Of a DNA stretch of 25,630 bases, positions 7,462 to 14,608 are shown one piece after another. Source of the stretch: Acidobacteriota bacterium (GTDB lineage Bacteria > Acidobacteriota > Terriglobia > UBA7540); contig QHZK01000039.1 of the NCBI GenBank assembly GCA_003224635.1, positions 1 through 25,630 of the forward strand, read 5' to 3'. Position numbers and translations under genes: made by a program. The notes under the pieces were generated by a model. It was not told the origin of the DNA, ran no database searches, and was given only the letters and a program-made list of their open reading frames with translations. Every line of letters starts with the position of its first letter. Within the stretch, counting starts at the first letter, position 1.

Positions 7462-7503
7462 TTGGGTGCGGAGATTCTCATATTGGGCGCGGAGATTCTC
7501 ATA
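7462..7503. repeat. 21-bp tandem duplication at the promoter of the small secreted protein
   Basis: Two adjacent 21-base copies that differ at one position (7462-7482 and 7483-7503, core GCGGAGATTCTCATA). The length is three times seven, in line with the heptamer period used elsewhere. Confidence 0.9.
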
Positions 7504-7523
7504 CTTTCCCCGGGCTTTGTCAA
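7495..7523 (-). promoter_or_regulatory. Predicted sigma-70-like promoter of the small secreted protein
   Basis: TTGACA (7523-7518) and GAGAAT (7500-7495) with a 17-base spacer on the minus strand. The -10-like hexamer lies in a 21-bp unit that is duplicated (7462-7503), so a second copy of the hexamer occurs 21 bases further downstream. Confidence 0.45.
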
Positions 7524-7654
7524 CAGCGATCACGAAATTCCGAAATTCACCAACCCGTACGCGGTAACGCGCAGGGGCCACGACTCCGCCGCGCTGAGTT
7601 CTTTTCAGATCCGCGGCTTCCCCATACGCATCGAGCCGCGTCTTGCGTGACGAA

Positions 7655-7686
7655 CCGCAGACCTGCAAAAGCCACGTCTGCGCTAC
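7655..7686. repeat. GTAGCGCAG-family hairpin
   Basis: CGCAGACCTG (7656-7665) pairs with CACGTCTGCG (7673-7682) with one mismatch and a seven-base loop; it is followed by CTAC. It shares its edges with elements near 18407, 18451, 20403 and 20455. Confidence 0.75.
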
Positions 7687-7787
7687 GGCTTTCGCCTTGG
7701 TGCGGACCGACGACTGAAAACTGACTGCTGTTGTAGGTCAGAAGCGGCGGCGATGAGGGAGACGCTGAGTTGCAGGAACAACCCTCT

Positions 7788-7821
7788 ATAAGAGAGAAAC
7801 CCCCGGGCCAGCGCCCAGGGG
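7788..7821 (-). terminator. Intrinsic terminator-like hairpin for the Lys-rich secreted protein gene
   Basis: On the minus strand CCCCTGGGC (7821-7813), loop GCTG, GCCCGGGGG (7808-7800) forms a nine-bp stem with one G-U pair, followed by TTTCTCTCTT. It lies about 125 bases past the stop codon at 7947. Confidence 0.6.
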
Positions 7822-7946
7822 CTCATTATCCTTGCCCTAAAGCTCGCTTGATGACGCCCCCGAACAAGAAATCCGGGGTTCGGGTCTCCCTTCCCGCGGG
7901 GTCATTCCAGCTAATTCGATGCAAAGGCGGTGAAAGAAGTGAACGC

Positions 7947-8141
7947 CTACTTCATTTCGTCGGTCTTTGCCTCTTTCTTTTCTTTCTTCGACTTCTTTGC
8001 TTTCTTAGCCTTCTTCTCCTTCTTCTCTGCCTTCGGAGCAGCGGTGTCCTGCCCGGCAGCGGGCGCGTCCTGAGCGAAGACCGGCATCGCCAGCGAGAAC
8101 GCCAGCGCGAAGGTGAACAGCAATGTCAGAACTTTTTTCAT
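7947..8141 (-). CDS. Small secreted lysine-rich protein, unknown function
   Basis: 64 residues. Sec signal peptide (MKKVLTLLFTFALAFSLAMPVFA, cleavage before QD near residue 24), then a short Ala/Asp segment and a strongly basic tail of about 30 residues dominated by Lys with Ala, Ser and Glu (KKAKKAKKSKKEKKEAKTDE). No fold is expected beyond disorder or helix. A role in binding nucleic acid, acidic polymer or the cell surface is possible but is only inference. AGGAGG stands 11 bases before the ATG, and the spacer contains the perfect palindrome GCGTATACGC. A terminator-like hairpin follows. It appears monocistronic. Confidence 0.8.
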   Translation of the reverse strand: MKKVLTLLFTFALAFSLAMPVFAQDAPAAGQDTAAPKAEKKEKKAKKAKKSKKEKKEAKTDEMK

Positions 8142-8142
8142 A

Positions 8143-8152
8143 AGCGTATACG
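8143..8152. promoter_or_regulatory. Perfect 10-bp palindrome between RBS and start codon
   Basis: GCGTATACGC lies between AGGAGG and the ATG of the lysine-rich protein gene. It may be an operator or a small RNA structure; no direct evidence. Confidence 0.4.
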
Positions 8153-8305
8153 CCTCCTCTTTGAGTTAACGTCCGTCGGCTCACTTGCACGGCGGATGCC
8201 AAAGATTCCCGAAACCCCCTCCGCCTCAAGTCATCCCATTGAAAAGGAATGACTTTAGTCAGCTTGGCGCCAGAAGCATGTCTCCGGACGACCACACTGT
8301 TGCGC

Positions 8306-8344
8306 TTTGGTATTACACGAATTGGTGTATGAAGGCATACCAAA
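8306..8344. repeat. Nested dyad symmetry (possible cruciform or regulator site)
   Basis: Outer arms TTTGGTAT (8306-8313) and ATACCAAA (8337-8344); inner arms TACAC (8314-8318) and GTGTA (8325-8329). All pairs are exact, and the right arm has a seven-base bulge. AT-richer than its surroundings. Confidence 0.6.
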
Positions 8345-8501
8345 TGGAGCAAGTCAGTACGTCAACCGGAAGCGAGAAAATTACAACCTGCCGAGACGGG
8401 GTCAGAGGTCCGGCTTTACAGCCGCCCACGTGTCACCGCGCGGGGATTATCCTACGGCGGAAACGGCGAGGCGCACGCCTCCCTGCCACCAGTTAACTCG
8501 C

Positions 8502-9830
8502 TCATCGGGAGATTTCCTCGAGGGCCACGGCGTTGGTTCTCGGGCCGAAAATGCCCACGACCAGCGCGACGCCGACCATCGCGGCCGCCATAAACATGAA
8601 AACAGCCAGCACTCCCTCGCTGAGAAGCTCCCCGATGATCAGGGTCGAGAAGACCGCGCTCAGGCGACTCCAGCTATAGGTGAAACCCACTCCGGTGGCG
8701 CGGGCGCGAGTGGGAAAGAGTTCCGCCTGATAAGCGTGCAGCACAGCCGAAAACCAGTAGGTGAAAACCGTCAACACGCCTCCGATCGCGACGATGGCTG
8801 TGGCGCTCGAGGCAAACGGGAACGCCAGACCTGTCGCGGCCATGAGCAGGGACAGAATCACGATGGCGCGCTTTCGCTCCAGACGCTCCGTGGTCAGCAC
8901 GCCGATCAGCGGGCCTACCGGGCTCACCAGCGCCATCAGAAACCCGTACGCGAGCGATTGCCCCAGGCTCTTGCCCGATTTGAGGAGAAAGGTCGGAGCC
9001 CAATTCGCGAAGCCGTAAATGCCAATGGTCTGCAAAAGATGAAAGACCACGAGCATCGCCGTCCGGCCGCGGTAGACGGGCTGCCACAGCTCGAGAAACG
9101 GCATCCGCTCCGCAACGCGAACGGCCAGCGGCTCCGGCTCGGGCAGCGGCCTCCGAGTTTCCCGCGCGACCTGGTCTTCGATGGCGCTCATGATCCGCTC
9201 CGCCTCGACGCGCCGGCCCCTCGATTCCGCCCAGCGCGGCGACTCAGGAAGCGTGCGCCGTAAGTACCAGACGAAGAGCGCTCCGGCCGCGCCGATGATC
9301 ATCACCCAGCGCCAACCCTCGAGGACCCGGTGGGTCGGGACCAGAACCTTCGAGAGAAACGCCGCCAGCGGAATCGCGGTGAACCCCACCAGTTGCGTGA
9401 TGGCGATATACCGGCCGCGCGCGCGGCTGGGGACCATCTCCGAGACGTAGCTGTCAATGACCACCAGCTCCGCTCCGATGCCGATGCCGGCCAGGGCGCG
9501 GCAAACAATCAGAGTCCGCGCATCCGGCGCCAGAGCCCCGGCCAGCGTAAAGACAGAGTAAACGAGCAGCATCACCACAAAAGACGGCCGCCGTCCAAAG
9601 TAGTCGCTCCCCATTCCGAAGACCACCGTGCCCACGAACATGCCCAGAAAGCCGGCGGCGATCAGGTGGCTGAATTGTTCGAGTGTGAGGAAATGAGAGT
9701 CCTGGAGGGCCGCGCCCAGATAAGCCATCATGAAGATATCAAAGATATCGAACCAGCTCCCCAGTGAGACGAGGCCAATGAACCGGCGGTGGAAACCGCA
9801 AAGGGGCAGGCGTTCCAGGCGGGCTGCCAT
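8502..9830 (-). CDS. MFS transporter, sugar/organic-acid:proton symporter type
   Basis: Inner-membrane permease of 442 residues with about 12 hydrophobic helices. Major facilitator motifs are visible: the loop 2-3 motif as MGSDYFGRRPSF (around residue 72), the PESPRW motif after helix 6, a second loop-8/9 TERLERKRA, and the AELFPTRARATGVGF segment near the C-terminus, which is typical of the sugar porter / metabolite:H+ symporter group. The substrate cannot be told from sequence. I place the start at 9830 (MAARLERL), with GAAGG about eight bases upstream, because longer readings run into a heptamer array at 9868-9902. It stands alone and is divergent from the TonB-receptor gene. Confidence 0.9.
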   Translation of the reverse strand: MAARLERLPLCGFHRRFIGLVSLGSWFDIFDIFMMAYLGAALQDSHFLTLEQFSHLIAAGFLGMFVGTVVFGMGSDYFGRRPSFVVMLLVYSVFTLAGALAPDARTLIVCRALAGIGIGAELVVIDSYVSEMVPSRARGRYIAITQLVGFTAIPLAAFLSKVLVPTHRVLEGWRWVMIIGAAGALFVWYLRRTLPESPRWAESRGRRVEAERIMSAIEDQVARETRRPLPEPEPLAVRVAERMPFLELWQPVYRGRTAMLVVFHLLQTIGIYGFANWAPTFLLKSGKSLGQSLAYGFLMALVSPVGPLIGVLTTERLERKRAIVILSLLMAATGLAFPFASSATAIVAIGGVLTVFTYWFSAVLHAYQAELFPTRARATGVGFTYSWSRLSAVFSTLIIGELLSEGVLAVFMFMAAAMVGVALVVGIFGPRTNAVALEEISR

Positions 9831-9867
9831 GGTATTGCCTTCGGGGTCCGGACTTCGGGGCGAGTGC

Positions 9868-9902
9868 GATTTTGGAGTTCCGATTTTGGATTTTGGATTC
9901 AC
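9868..9902. repeat. GATTTTG heptamer array
   Basis: Units GATTTTG, GAGTTCC, GATTTTG, GATTTTG, GATTCAC lie upstream of the MFS start codon. The same GATTTTG unit recurs at 19900-19920 inside the SBBP gene, about 10 kb away. Confidence 0.9.
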
Positions 9903-10153
9903 GAAGCCGACTCTTTGTAGCAGCGCCCGGCGCCTGTCCTGCCCGAGCCGGGGAGCGCCAAAAAATGCGGCGGTCACAAACCGTCGCTGCAAAGCGTAAG
10001 GTTGGGACGCGCCAGTGACGACCTCCCTTCTTAAGGCCGCCCGCTTCTGACTGTCAACCGGTTACGGCGGCGCGACCCCGCAGTTGCGCCGCTACCACCT
10101 GTGTCGCTCTGTACAACTGCGTGTAGCCTAGAGGATTTCACCTTCCAGCGCAG

Positions 10154-10183
10154 TTGACAGGGATCGCGTCGGCACACTAAAAT
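10154..10183 (+). promoter_or_regulatory. Predicted sigma-70 promoter for the Oar-like receptor gene
   Basis: Consensus TTGACA (10154-10159), an 18-base spacer and TAAAAT (10178-10183). The expected transcript start near 10190 leaves a 5' leader of roughly 110-150 bases. Confidence 0.6.
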
Positions 10184-10340
10184 TGCCGATGTTTGCCGCT
10201 CCTTCCGGAGTCCGCACTCGGGGGATACGCTCATTACGGGGGCCGAAGTACGCGCGTGTGCCCCGGGCAGCCAGCGCCCGAACCCAACTTGGGGACGTAG
10301 ATTGAGGACGCCCAGCCCCGCTGTCGCATCAAAACTTTGT

Positions 10341-12908
10341 ATGCCTATTCCAACCGGGCCGCGAGCGTCTTCAGCCTTGCGGACTGCCGTCACCCTGATG
10401 GCGTTCGTTCTGCCTGCGACCGCCGGACCCACACCGGCTCCTGACTTCCCTCTGCCTCAGACTCAGGACCTGAACGGTGAGACGGTGGGTGAAAAGGGCG
10501 AGCGTATCTCAGGTGCGGTTTGCACGCTCACCGCGACTCGCCACGGGGACTTGCCTGAGGAAGGCCTCTCGGTGACAACGGGCGAGAACGGGCAGTTCCA
10601 CTTTCCGGGACTTGCGCCCGGGAGGTACAACCTGTACTGCGCGGCGGTGGGTCATGTGCCCGTAGCCAACAGATCCATTGAGGTGGCAGAGGGCAGGACG
10701 CCGTTCATCCAGGTCGCCCTGCCGGTTGAGGGCGTTGTGCGGGAGAACGTCGAAGTCCGCGGCCAGGTCGAGGCGACCTCCCAACAAGCACCGGCTCCGC
10801 CCGCGACGGTAAGCGCTCGACAACTGCAGACCCTCCCCCTGGTGCAACAGAAATTCAAGGCCGCGTTACCCCTGGTACCCGGCGTGCTGCGGACTCCGGA
10901 CGGAAAGATCAACATCAAGGGCATCGGGGAGAGTCAGGGCGTGCTGCTCGTGGATTCTGCTGAGACAGTTGACCCCGTCACGGGCGCCTTTGCCATCGAC
11001 GTTCCGATCGACGCCGTCGAATCGGTGAGCGTCTATAAGACGGCGTACCGGGCGGAATTTGGCCGCTTCTCGGGCGGCCTCACCAGCGTTGAAACCAAGC
11101 CCCCGTCCGGCCAGTTCCACTTCGAGGTCAACGACCTTCTTCCGACTCCGCGCGTCAAGAGCGGTCACATTGTGGGCATCGCTGACGACAGTCCTCGGTT
11201 GAGTGTCACCGGGCCGGTCCTGCTAAACCGGCTCAACTTTTCTGAGTCAATAATCTACGAAGTGAGCAAGCAACCGGTGCGGGGCTTGGCCTGGCCGCAT
11301 AACGAAACCAAGACTGAAGGGGTCAACTCTTTTACCAGCTTCCAGTACACTTTCTCTCCGCAGCACTTGCTCGCGGTCAACGTGAAGGCCTTTCCGCTCA
11401 AGCGGGAATTTGCCGACATCAATTCCCTGGTCCCGCAATCCGCGTCCTCCAATTACGGGCAACGAGGCTATTCTGTCGGCGCCACCGACCGCTACCTGTT
11501 CCGCTCGGGCGGCGCTCTCACGACTCTGATCCAGCACACGAAGTTCGACAGCTATGCCTACGGCCAAGGGCCCCTGGATATGCTGGTCACGCCCAACGGC
11601 TGGGACGGAGATTTCTTCAACCGGTACCATCGAACCAGCAGCCAGCAGGAACTGCTCGAGACCTACCAGCTCCAGGACCTGGAGTGGCGGGGCAGGCACG
11701 AGGTGAAGTTCGGGGCCGACTTTGTCCGCCGGGCCTACACCGGAACAAGCCAGTCTCACCCTGTGCTGTTGCAGAGGCCGGATGGCACGGTGGCGGAGCG
11801 AATCGACTTCGCGGGACTGGGCATTCTTTCCATAGAAGATAGCGAAGGCGCCGCCTTCGCCCAGGACCACTGGGTGTTTAACGATCGTCTGGCTCTGGAC
11901 ATAGGCTTGCGCTTCTCCGGCCAGACCGTTGGAGAGCCCGCGGCCATCGCTCCACGCGCCGGTGTGGCGTACACACCAGGCGGCAATGGCAAGACGATCT
12001 TCCGCGGCGGCGTGGGCGTCTTCTACGACCGGGTGCCGCTGCTGGCCGGGGATTTTACGGAGAACCCCACGCGTGTAGCGAGCTTGTTCGATCCACAGGG
12101 AGGGCTGATCGGATCGCCGCTCGTTTTCCGCAACGCGTACATCAAGGTGGACGAGAAGGGTCATCGCATTGTCCCTTCCGGGAGCCGGCTCGACAGCACG
12201 CCTTACAACATAACCTGGAACCTGGAAGCCGACCGCGAGATCCTCCCGCGTGTCGTAGTGCGCCTGAATTACCTCTCCAGCCGCACCTACAATGTGTTCA
12301 TTGTGGACCCGCAGGTGCTGCCCGGAAGCGAACCCGTGCTGCTGCTCAGCAACACCGGAGGCTCGCGCTACCACGAGCTCGAATCCACCGTGCGCGTCAG
12401 GGCGAGCGAAAACGCGGACGTGAACTTTTCTTACGTCCACAGCCTGGGGCGCGGCGACTTGAACACGCTGGGACAGGTGTTCGTGCCGTTCGAACAGCCG
12501 GTCATCCGCCCCAACACGTTTGCGGACCTGCCGTCAAACGTTCCCAACCGTGTGGTCACCTGGGGGCGATTCAAGATCCCCTGGCAAATCACCGCCAGCC
12601 CGATCTTCGACGTCCACACGGGGTTCCCCTATTCGGCCGTGGACGTGCTGCAGAACTACGTAGGCCGTGCGAACAGCCTGCGTTTCCCTTACTTCCTTTC
12701 CCTTGACCTGAAATTGACGAAGGACTTTCGCCTGCCCTTCTTTCCCTGGCTCAGGAACCACAAGTTTCGCGGCGCGATTGGCGTCTACAATCTCACTAAC
12801 CACGCGAATCCCCGAGACGTGTTCTCGAATATCGCCTCGCCCTTCTTCGGCAACTTTGCGGGATTCCAGCATCGGTCTTACGAAACCTGGTTCGACGTCG
12901 TATACTGA
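10341..12908 (+). CDS. Oar-like TonB-dependent outer-membrane receptor with carboxypeptidase-regulatory-like domain
   Basis: Outer-membrane beta-barrel, probably for uptake or surface function. 855 residues from ATG 10341; a TTG at 10302 with GGGGA six bases upstream is a real alternative that adds 13 residues. A signal peptide (about residues 15-29) is followed by a carboxypeptidase-regulatory-like / Cna-B-type fold (about 40-130: ERISGAVCTLTA, GENGQFHFPGLAPGRYNLYC), then a plug-like segment (about 145-250: LPLVPGV, INIKGIGESQGVLLVD, RAEFGRFSGG), and a long barrel of alternating strands ending in YETWFDVVY, with the C-terminal aromatic residue typical of outer-membrane proteins. It is somewhat shorter than many Oar-like proteins (often about 1000-1200). 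No SusD-like partner is adjacent. The substrate is unknown. Confidence 0.88.
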   Translation: MPIPTGPRASSALRTAVTLMAFVLPATAGPTPAPDFPLPQTQDLNGETVGEKGERISGAVCTLTATRHGDLPEEGLSVTTGENGQFHFPGLAPGRYNLYCAAVGHVPVANRSIEVAEGRTPFIQVALPVEGVVRENVEVRGQVEATSQQAPAPPATVSARQLQTLPLVQQKFKAALPLVPGVLRTPDGKINIKGIGESQGVLLVDSAETVDPVTGAFAIDVPIDAVESVSVYKTAYRAEFGRFSGGLTSVETKPPSGQFHFEVNDLLPTPRVKSGHIVGIADDSPRLSVTGPVLLNRLNFSESIIYEVSKQPVRGLAWPHNETKTEGVNSFTSFQYTFSPQHLLAVNVKAFPLKREFADINSLVPQSASSNYGQRGYSVGATDRYLFRSGGALTTLIQHTKFDSYAYGQGPLDMLVTPNGWDGDFFNRYHRTSSQQELLETYQLQDLEWRGRHEVKFGADFVRRAYTGTSQSHPVLLQRPDGTVAERIDFAGLGILSIEDSEGAAFAQDHWVFNDRLALDIGLRFSGQTVGEPAAIAPRAGVAYTPGGNGKTIFRGGVGVFYDRVPLLAGDFTENPTRVASLFDPQGGLIGSPLVFRNAYIKVDEKGHRIVPSGSRLDSTPYNITWNLEADREILPRVVVRLNYLSSRTYNVFIVDPQVLPGSEPVLLLSNTGGSRYHELESTVRVRASENADVNFSYVHSLGRGDLNTLGQVFVPFEQPVIRPNTFADLPSNVPNRVVTWGRFKIPWQITASPIFDVHTGFPYSAVDVLQNYVGRANSLRFPYFLSLDLKLTKDFRLPFFPWLRNHKFRGAIGVYNLTNHANPRDVFSNIASPFFGNFAGFQHRSYETWFDVVY

Positions 12909-13050
12909 GTCGTCGCTCAAGCCGGTGGGTGAGGGTCTGCTTCACAGTGGGTTAAGATCCGGCCCTTCTGCTGCGGCCTGAATTTTTCTGCAATCCGCTG
13001 AGCCATTCATAAGATCGTCGGAGGCGGGGCGGGCCGTTCCTTCACAAACG

Positions 13051-13989
13051 ATGCGCGACAGAATTTATCTTGCGGGCTTTCTCCTGGGCTCGGGGCTGCT
13101 GCTTTACGCGAGCCGCAGCCTGCTCACGAAATCCGCCCTCGTCACCTGGGGCCTGACTTTTGCGGGCACGACAGCGGCGGCGACTCTGGGCCTGGCGCTC
13201 TACCGGGTCCATCTCGAGTTGCGAGCCAGCCAGCACGAGCTGGCGCGCAAAGAGGCCGAGCTAAACTTCGCGCTCGAGGTGCAGCAGGCGCTCTTCCCGA
13301 GGCAGTTCCCGGTGGACGGGGGCCTTGAATTTGCCGCTGTGTGCGTGCCCGCCAGAGGAATCAGCGGTGACTACTATGACGTCTTGCCCCTGACCGACGG
13401 TCGCCTGGTCTTCACCGTTGCCGACATCAGCGGCAAGGGAATCTCGGCGGCGATTCTCATGTCCAACCTGCAGGCCGTGCTGCACACGCTGGCCGAGGCT
13501 GGTCATTCGGCGGGCGAGGTGTGCTCCCATCTCAATCGCCATCTCTACCGGGTCACCGGCGACAACTCCTGGTTTGCCACGTGCTTCTACGCGGAGTGGA
13601 ACCGCGCGGAGCGGACTCTCTATTACGTCAACGCCGGACATCCCTGGCCGATTGTGCGGGGCTCCCTTCGCGGCCGGCCCCTCGACCAGGGAGGTCCGCC
13701 ACTCGGGGCATTTCTGACTTCCCAGTTTGACGTGGGCAAGGTGCTGGTTCAACCTGGGGACCTCATCGTCCTGTATTCCGACGGCATCACCGAGGCGGCG
13801 ACTCCCGAGGGCGAGGAGTTCGGCGCATCGCGGCTGGAGGCCCTCATCGAGGCCCGCTCGACCAGACCCCTGGTCGAAATTCAGCAGCAGGTGCTCAAGG
13901 CCGTGCGCGACTGGGCGGGGCAGGAGCTGGCCGATGATCTGACGCTCCTGCTGGTCAGGGCCACGGGGCCCCTTCAGGAGGGAACATGA
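13051..13989 (+). CDS. Membrane-anchored SpoIIE/RsbU-type PP2C serine phosphatase
   Basis: 312 residues. Two N-terminal hydrophobic helices (about 5-23 and 30-52), a short coiled-coil linker (about 54-85, ending EVQQALFPRQFP) and a C-terminal SpoIIE/PP2C catalytic domain (about 90-305). Metal-binding motifs are intact: ISGDYYD (D107 and D110), VADISGKG (D125), NAGHP (194-198), YSDGITEA (D244) and DDLTLL (295-300). Such phosphatases usually dephosphorylate an anti-sigma-factor antagonist in a partner-switching pathway; no STAS or kinase gene is nearby, so the target is not in this window. There is no extracellular sensor domain; sensing may fall to the membrane protein that follows, which overlaps by four bases (ATGA, 13986-13989). 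Confidence 0.93.
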   Translation: MRDRIYLAGFLLGSGLLLYASRSLLTKSALVTWGLTFAGTTAAATLGLALYRVHLELRASQHELARKEAELNFALEVQQALFPRQFPVDGGLEFAAVCVPARGISGDYYDVLPLTDGRLVFTVADISGKGISAAILMSNLQAVLHTLAEAGHSAGEVCSHLNRHLYRVTGDNSWFATCFYAEWNRAERTLYYVNAGHPWPIVRGSLRGRPLDQGGPPLGAFLTSQFDVGKVLVQPGDLIVLYSDGITEAATPEGEEFGASRLEALIEARSTRPLVEIQQQVLKAVRDWAGQELADDLTLLLVRATGPLQEGT

Positions 13990-14453
13990 AGATCGGCGAG
14001 CACGGCCTCGGTGACCACATCCGCTTGCTGGCGCCCCTGTTCGCGTTCATCGCGGCCGTGTGGGCGCTCCGCCTGGTGCTCTACGCAGCCGAGGCGCCCA
14101 CTCCGCTCCTGCGCGTTTGCAGCGTGACGGTAGCCGGTTCCGTTTCCGTCCTTTTTGCGGCGGTGTTGATCCACTTCAGGCGGTTCGGCAGCTATCCCAA
14201 CGTGGTGGCGGCCGTATTCCTGCTCAATTGCTGCCAGCAGCTCCTGATCATCGCGGCCATCGCGTTTACGGCCTTGACCAATGTGCAGAACGTCTACTCA
14301 GCGCCCGAGTATTCGTTCGGAGGAGGCTACTTGCGCCACATCCTCGGCCACCTGATCGGCGGAGTCGTGTTCGGGACTTTAGTGGGGTCAGCCATGGGAA
14401 GCCTGCTGCTCTGGATGTTGCGGAGGTTCACGCCGAAAGAAGCGCGAAGCTGA
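13986..14453 (+). CDS. Four-helix integral membrane protein coupled to PP2C phosphatase
   Basis: 155 residues, not recognised. Four hydrophobic segments at about 14-34, 42-62, 72-98 and 117-145, short loops, and a basic C-terminus (RRFTPKEARS). A loop YSAPEYSFGGGYLRH lies between helices 3 and 4. It begins inside the stop codon of the phosphatase gene (ATGA), so both are probably made in equal amounts and may form one membrane complex. A sensor or anchor role for the phosphatase is inference from that coupling only. Confidence 0.8.
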   Translation: MKIGEHGLGDHIRLLAPLFAFIAAVWALRLVLYAAEAPTPLLRVCSVTVAGSVSVLFAAVLIHFRRFGSYPNVVAAVFLLNCCQQLLIIAAIAFTALTNVQNVYSAPEYSFGGGYLRHILGHLIGGVVFGTLVGSAMGSLLLWMLRRFTPKEARS

Positions 14454-14528
14454 CCCCGCCGGACATGTGAGCGTCGCCATCGCGGTCAGCGCCTTTCTGA
14501 CCGCGGGCATTTGGCCTCCCGGAAGAGC

Positions 14529-14558
14529 CCACGGTCAATCACAACGAATGGACCGTGG
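14529..14558. promoter_or_regulatory. Inverted repeat upstream of radical SAM gene
   Basis: CCACGGTC (14529-14536) and GACCGTGG (14551-14558) are exact complements with a 14-base loop, about 50 bases before the radical SAM start. No T-run follows. It may be a weak terminator of the preceding pair or a leader structure. Confidence 0.45.
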
Positions 14559-14608
14559 CCACCCGTGCTACGCATGACCAGCGATGAAAGACGAGTGACT
14601 CGACAGCA

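Larger units (their letters stand above)
7446..7946. other. Intergenic region of 501 bp between two small secreted protein genes
   Basis: No gene is supported on either strand. Contents: the duplicated promoter region (7462-7523), a GTAGCGCAG-family hairpin (7655-7686), a terminator-like hairpin on the minus strand (7788-7821) and a 7-bp inverted repeat CCCGAAC/GTTCGGG (7859-7865, 7878-7884). Confidence 0.6.
8142..8501. other. Intergenic region of 360 bp between the Lys-rich gene and an MFS gene
   Basis: No gene is supported. It contains a nested dyad at 8306-8344 and a short hairpin at 8468-8481 (GAGGCG, CA, CGCCTC) about 20 bases past the MFS stop on the minus strand, possibly a weak terminator because no strong T-run follows. 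Confidence 0.55.
9831..10340. other. Divergent intergenic region of 510 bp (MFS / TonB receptor)
   Basis: No gene is supported. It holds a heptamer array (9868-9902), an AACCGGTT palindrome (10057-10064), a GCGGCGC/GCGCCGC inverted repeat (10068-10074, 10087-10093) and a strong-looking promoter (10154-10183) for the plus-strand gene. Confidence 0.6.

Noticed and set aside
11247..12440. Minus-strand frame of 397 codons opposite the TonB receptor
   Set aside because: Antisense shadow of a well-supported beta-barrel gene.
12909..13050. Strong terminator after the TonB receptor gene
   Set aside because: There is a short T-run (near 12983) but the preceding stem is only about four bp, too weak to call.
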